This document shows, in pieces, positions 61,150-64,000 of a DNA stretch of 64,000 nucleotides. The stretch's first letter is position 1. Each line of letters opens with the position of its first letter. A program made the position numbers and the translations under genes. Origin of the DNA: an uncultured Bryobacteraceae bacterium (GTDB lineage: Bacteria; Acidobacteriota; Terriglobia; Bryobacterales; Bryobacteraceae); assembly GCA_937924525.1 (NCBI GenBank), contig CALDSU010000014.1:310001-374000 (forward strand). The letters are read 5' to 3'. The notes beneath the pieces are model-generated. The model was given only the letters and a program-made list of their open reading frames with translations, did not search any database and was not told the origin of the DNA.

Positions 61150-62279
61150 GCGTTCTACTGGCGCTGCCGGCGCTGGGCGCCACGGGGTACTTCCTGCTGG
61201 CTTTGGCGGCCGGCGTCCGCCGCTGGGGACGCCGGCAGAGCGAAGCCCGGGCCGATTTTCAGCCCCCCATTTCGATTCTGAAGCCCGTGCGGGGCCGCGA
61301 TCCGCGGTTCCTCGAGGCGATTCGCTCCTACGCCTGCCAGGACTACCCTGCTTGGGAACTCCTGTTCGGCGTCTCGGACCCGGCCGACCCGGCCCTGGCG
61401 GACATCCGGCAGTTGCAACGTGAGTTCCCGCAAAGGACGATCGAGATCGTCGCCTCTCGTACGGCCGCGCCGAACGGCAAGGTCGGCGTGTTGATCGACC
61501 TGGCGCGCGCGGCGCGCCACCCGCTGCTGCTGATCAGCGACAGCGACATGGCCGCGCCCCCCGGGTATCTGCGCCAAGTCGCCGGTCCGCTGGCGGATCC
61601 CGCGGTGGGACTGGTGACCTGCCTCTACCGTGCTTCGGCGGAGACGACCCCGGCGCGCTGGGAGGCGTTGGGCGTCTCGACGGAGTTCGCGCCCAGCGTC
61701 CTGGTGGCGGAGTTGTCCGGACTGTCCGGTTTCGCCTTGGGTTCCACGATGGTCGTGCGCGCGGCCGACCTCGAGCGTCTGGGCGGATTTGAGCGCTTAC
61801 GCGAGTACCTGGCCGATGACTTCCACCTGGGCCGCATGGTGAACGAACTGGGGCTGCGCGTGCATCTGTCGCACACCGTGGTGGAAACCCATCTGGCAGG
61901 ATCCACGTGGGGGGAGGTCTGGCGCCACGCGGTGCGCTGGTCCCGGACGATCCGCATGACGCGCAGGGCGGGATATTACGGCTACGCGATCACCCAGGGA
62001 ACATGCTGGGCGGTGCTGGCGGGACTGGCGGGCTTCCCGGCCCTGGGCGCAGCGTGCCTGGCCGCTCGCCTGGCGTCCGGCCTCTTCATTGGCGGGCTGG
62101 TGCTCAAGGATCGCGCCGTCTGGCGTCAGGCTTGGGCCATTCCCCTCCGCGACCTGTGGGGCGCCGCCGTCTGGCTGGCCGGCTTGTTCGGAGACACGGT
62201 TCATTGGCGGGGGCTCTCCCTCCGTCTCTCCGCCGACGGTCGCATCCTCCCGGCCCGGGAACACTCTTCCAGAATCTGA
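61146..62279 (+). CDS. hpnI: HpnI-like glycosyltransferase (GT2/GT21 type)
   Basis: 377 residues from a GTG at 61146. An N-terminal helix is followed by PISILKPVRGRDPRFLEAIR (nucleotide-sugar site), SDSDMAAPPGYLRQV (DxD at Asp132-Asp134), EYLADDFHLGRMV (acidic base region) and HAVRWSRTIRMTR (a variant of the QxxRW motif with His in the first place), then C-terminal helices. It matches ceramide-glucosyltransferase-like HpnI, which adds N-acetylglucosamine to bacteriohopanetetrol. The deacetylase HpnK, the usual next enzyme, is not visible here, so the pathway may differ or hpnK may be elsewhere. Last gene of the coupled run. Confidence 0.8.
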   Translation: MSVLLALPALGATGYFLLALAAGVRRWGRRQSEARADFQPPISILKPVRGRDPRFLEAIRSYACQDYPAWELLFGVSDPADPALADIRQLQREFPQRTIEIVASRTAAPNGKVGVLIDLARAARHPLLLISDSDMAAPPGYLRQVAGPLADPAVGLVTCLYRASAETTPARWEALGVSTEFAPSVLVAELSGLSGFALGSTMVVRAADLERLGGFERLREYLADDFHLGRMVNELGLRVHLSHTVVETHLAGSTWGEVWRHAVRWSRTIRMTRRAGYYGYAITQGTCWAVLAGLAGFPALGAACLAARLASGLFIGGLVLKDRAVWRQAWAIPLRDLWGAAVWLAGLFGDTVHWRGLSLRLSADGRILPAREHSSRI

Positions 62280-62320
62280 AAACTCGCCGCCGCGGAACTC
62301 CAAAGAATGGAAATTCGGGG

Positions 62321-62350
62321 TTGCGCTGCCTCCGCGCAAGCATGTATGAT
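62321..62350 (+). promoter_or_regulatory. sigma-70-type promoter before the lytic transglycosylase, TTGCGC-18-TATGAT
   Basis: TTGCGC (62321-62326) and TATGAT (62345-62350) are 18 bases apart. The predicted start near 62357 gives a ~66-base leader containing the structured segment described next. Confidence 0.5.
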
Positions 62351-62361
62351 GTTGAGTTCTT

Positions 62362-62438
62362 ACAAACCAATGAACCTCCTGGCGCGCCAGCCAGGGACGC
62401 AAGGCAGTTTCGAGGATACGGAATGTTCTTTCGAAAAC
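62362..62438 (+). promoter_or_regulatory. structured leader of the lytic transglycosylase gene, weakly c-di-GMP-riboswitch-like
   Basis: The leader has ACAAACC (62362-62368), a 6-bp hairpin CCTGGC/GCCAGG (62378-62395), then GACGCAAGGC (62396-62405), one base from the conserved GACGCAAAGC of c-di-GMP-I riboswitches. A second stem, GTTTCGA (62407-62413) with TCGAAAAC (62431-62438), seven pairs with one bulge, encloses the GAGGA ribosome-binding site and the ATG. Eleven extra bases before the hairpin and the missing GNRA loop argue against a standard aptamer. A translational-control structure is more certain than the ligand. Confidence 0.3.
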
Positions 62439-64000
62439 GGTACTTTGCTGTGCAACTTGGCTGTGCGGCGACCTTCCTGGGGATTCTGAGTTCTTCCCTC
62501 CTGGCTCAAAGCTATTCGGCCGGCCCGCGGGTGAGGCCCTTGGGCGTGAGCCTGGAGCCCCCGCAGATCAGCGGCAATGCTTACCTGCGTGGCGACATGC
62601 CGAAGTTCATGGTGGGCGAGGCTCGCATGGGGGCCAACCTGTCCGGAGCGGATCTACTGGCCGCCCGCGCCGATGAGGCGTTTCAGACGGGAAAGCGTCT
62701 GCAATACCTCGGCAATGTCACCGAGGCGCGCTTTCAGTTCGACCGTTCCGTCGACCTGTACATGCAAGCTCTGGCCCGCGCGAAGAAGAACCAGGCCTTG
62801 TACGCAAGGTTCGAGGAAGCCGTGGACGCGATTTACCGGCTGGACGTGACCAGCCTGGACGCGGGCCTTCCTTTGGATGACCCAGGTTTTGATAAATCGC
62901 CCCTGGAAGATATCCTCGAGCTCACCTTCCCCGTAGATCCCAAGCTGAAGAGCAAAGTAAAGGCCGAGCTGCAGGCGACCGTGTCGCAGTTGCCGCTGAC
63001 CATGAACGATTCGGTGCTGGGCTTCATCCATTACTTTTCGGGACGAGGCCGCCGGACCATGATCCACGGCCTCCAGCGGGCGGGACGCTACCGGCCTATG
63101 ATCCAGCGCATCCTCGCCGAAGAGGGCATTCCCCAGGAACTGATTCACCTGGCGCAAGCCGAATCGGGTTTCTACCCCCGGGCAGTGTCGCGCATGAAGG
63201 CCTCCGGCATGTGGCAGTTCATGGCGTTTCGCGGCCGCGAATACGGTCTCGAACAAACGCCGTGGAAAGATGATCGTTTCGACCCGGAGAAGGCGACCCG
63301 CGCCGCCGCCCGGCACCTGCGCGATTTGTATGAGCAGTTCGGGGATTGGTACCTGGCGATCGCGGCCTATAACTGCGGGCCGGGCGCGGTGGAGCGGGCG
63401 GTGGAGCGATCCGGTTATGCCGATTTCTGGGAACTGCGCGCGCGCCGCCTGCTGCCGCTCGAGACCTCCAACTACGTGCCGATCATCCTGGCGATGACGA
63501 TCATGACCAAGAACGCGAGGGAGTACGGACTGGAAGGAGTGACGCCCGAGGCCCCCGTGGACTACGACGTCGTGGAGGTGGATTCTCCCACTCACCTCGC
63601 GCTCGTCTCCGACCTGGCGGAAAGCACCGTTGCGGAAATCCAGGCGTTAAATCCGGCGTTGTTGCGCAACATCGCTCCCGCCGGCTATGCCCTGCGGGTG
63701 CCGAAGACCAGGGGCGATCTGGTGGCCACCATGCTGCGCACCATCCCGGCGGAACGGCGCGCGTCCTGGCGCGTCCACCGGGTCGGCGCCGGCGACACCC
63801 TGGCGACCATCGGACGGCAGTATGGAGAAGCCCCCGCGTCGATCCTCCAAGTCAACGACCTGGAGGCGGCCGAACCTACGGTCGGCGACTTGCTGTTCAT
63901 TCCCAAGGCGCTGCCCGCGGCCCCGGCGGCCAACGCCCGAGCGCGGCGGCAGACCGGCAGCCACAAGACCCGCCCGGCGGTGTCGCGCTCCCCGTCTCCT
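62423..64000 (+). CDS. MltD-like lytic murein transglycosylase with LysM domain, 3' end cut by window
   Basis: Open from the ATG at 62423 to the right edge (526 residues seen). A signal peptide (VQLGCAATFLGILSSSLLAQ) is followed by a long linker and an SLT catalytic domain (IPQELIHLAQAESGFYPRAV, catalytic Glu247; ASGMWQFMAFRGREYGLEQ; YLAIAAYNCGPGAVERAVER). After SNYVPIILAMTIMTKNAREY comes a LysM domain (WRVHRVGAGDTLATIGRQYG, ILQVNDLEAAEPTVGDLLFI). The order matches MltD: cleavage of peptidoglycan between MurNAc and GlcNAc in the periplasm. GAGGA lies ~6 bases before the ATG, inside a possible hairpin. More LysM repeats may lie outside the window. Confidence 0.92.
   Translation, partial: MFFRKRYFAVQLGCAATFLGILSSSLLAQSYSAGPRVRPLGVSLEPPQISGNAYLRGDMPKFMVGEARMGANLSGADLLAARADEAFQTGKRLQYLGNVTEARFQFDRSVDLYMQALARAKKNQALYARFEEAVDAIYRLDVTSLDAGLPLDDPGFDKSPLEDILELTFPVDPKLKSKVKAELQATVSQLPLTMNDSVLGFIHYFSGRGRRTMIHGLQRAGRYRPMIQRILAEEGIPQELIHLAQAESGFYPRAVSRMKASGMWQFMAFRGREYGLEQTPWKDDRFDPEKATRAAARHLRDLYEQFGDWYLAIAAYNCGPGAVERAVERSGYADFWELRARRLLPLETSNYVPIILAMTIMTKNAREYGLEGVTPEAPVDYDVVEVDSPTHLALVSDLAESTVAEIQALNPALLRNIAPAGYALRVPKTRGDLVATMLRTIPAERRASWRVHRVGAGDTLATIGRQYGEAPASILQVNDLEAAEPTVGDLLFIPKALPAAPAANARARRQTGSHKTRPAVSRSPSP

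Noticed and set aside
1-64000. tRNA, rRNA or CRISPR arrays
   Set aside because: No T-loop/anticodon patterns, ribosomal RNA sequence or regularly spaced direct repeats were seen between genes by eye; a covariance search was not possible.

Overview
The window is high-GC bacterial chromosome with dense, often overlapping genes. It most likely comes from an acidobacterium of the Solibacter/Bryobacter group. This rests on family content, not on a marker gene: two giant secreted proteins carry the C-terminal domain that is expanded in Solibacter (TIGR03437 type), there are two Oar-like TonB-dependent receptors with an N-terminal carboxypeptidase-regulatory-like domain, a PVC-type dehydrogenase/HEAT/cytochrome c protein, a PEP-CTERM protein, and hopanoid head-group genes. 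No rRNA, tRNA, CRISPR array or intact insertion sequence was seen.

Layout. 1-8274 (minus): a secreted trypsin-like protease cut by the left edge, an outer-membrane beta-barrel protein and two tandem ~1,016-residue beta-propeller proteins. 8441-17616 (minus): a Tad/Flp pilus-type secretion locus (prepilin peptidase, CpaB, secretin, CpaE, CpaF ATPase, TadB, TadC) with a multi-pass membrane protein at its head and a 30-residue membrane peptide at its tail; no pilin gene is visible. 17769-20272: a nucleotide cluster (double-domain ThyX-like protein, dUTPase, dCTP deaminase). 20397-24682: sulfatase, a sialidase pseudogene with three frameshifts, a small Cys-rich protein and an amidohydrolase. 24863-29502: a sigma-54-type promoter followed by pyruvate:ferredoxin oxidoreductase and a dihydroorotate-dehydrogenase-like protein. 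29511-31781: a decayed stretch with large hairpins, a FAD-oxidoreductase pseudogene, a nitrilase-family gene plus a broken copy of its 3' end, and an Ig-like fragment. 31807-38699: RecQ, the PVC-type protein and a PAS histidine kinase. 38791-43285: PEP-CTERM protein, first TonB receptor and a clear intrinsic terminator. 43353-46466: YdcF-like protein, then the coupled trmH-family/rarA/GNAT operon. 46590-49005 (minus): WG-repeat protein, MauG-type di-heme peroxidase and an unknown secreted protein, all overlapping. 49023-54943 (minus): second TonB receptor beside a LytS/LytTR-type two-component pair. 55075-57957 (minus): uvrA. 58106-62279: a secreted LolA-like protein, then hpnJ, two four-helix SMR/EamA-like proteins and an hpnI-like glycosyltransferase, the last four almost seamless. 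62423-64000: an MltD-like lytic transglycosylase cut by the right edge.

How the parts fit. Much of the window serves the cell envelope: secretion, outer-membrane uptake, periplasmic redox and hopanoid decoration. The ThyX-like/dut/dcd cluster is the dCTP-to-dUTP-to-dUMP-to-dTMP route, although the ThyX-like protein has split and altered active-site motifs. The hopanoid operon pairs lipid-modifying enzymes with a two-gene small transporter that resembles ArnE/ArnF flippases in layout. At seven genes a -10-like hexamer lies only 6-9 bases before the start codon with no ribosome-binding site, which suggests leaderless transcripts. The clearest regulatory sequences are the sigma-54 site before the PFOR gene, a 17-bp-spaced sigma-70 promoter at the first TonB receptor, and a palindrome of two opposed -10 boxes between the ThyX-like gene and dut.
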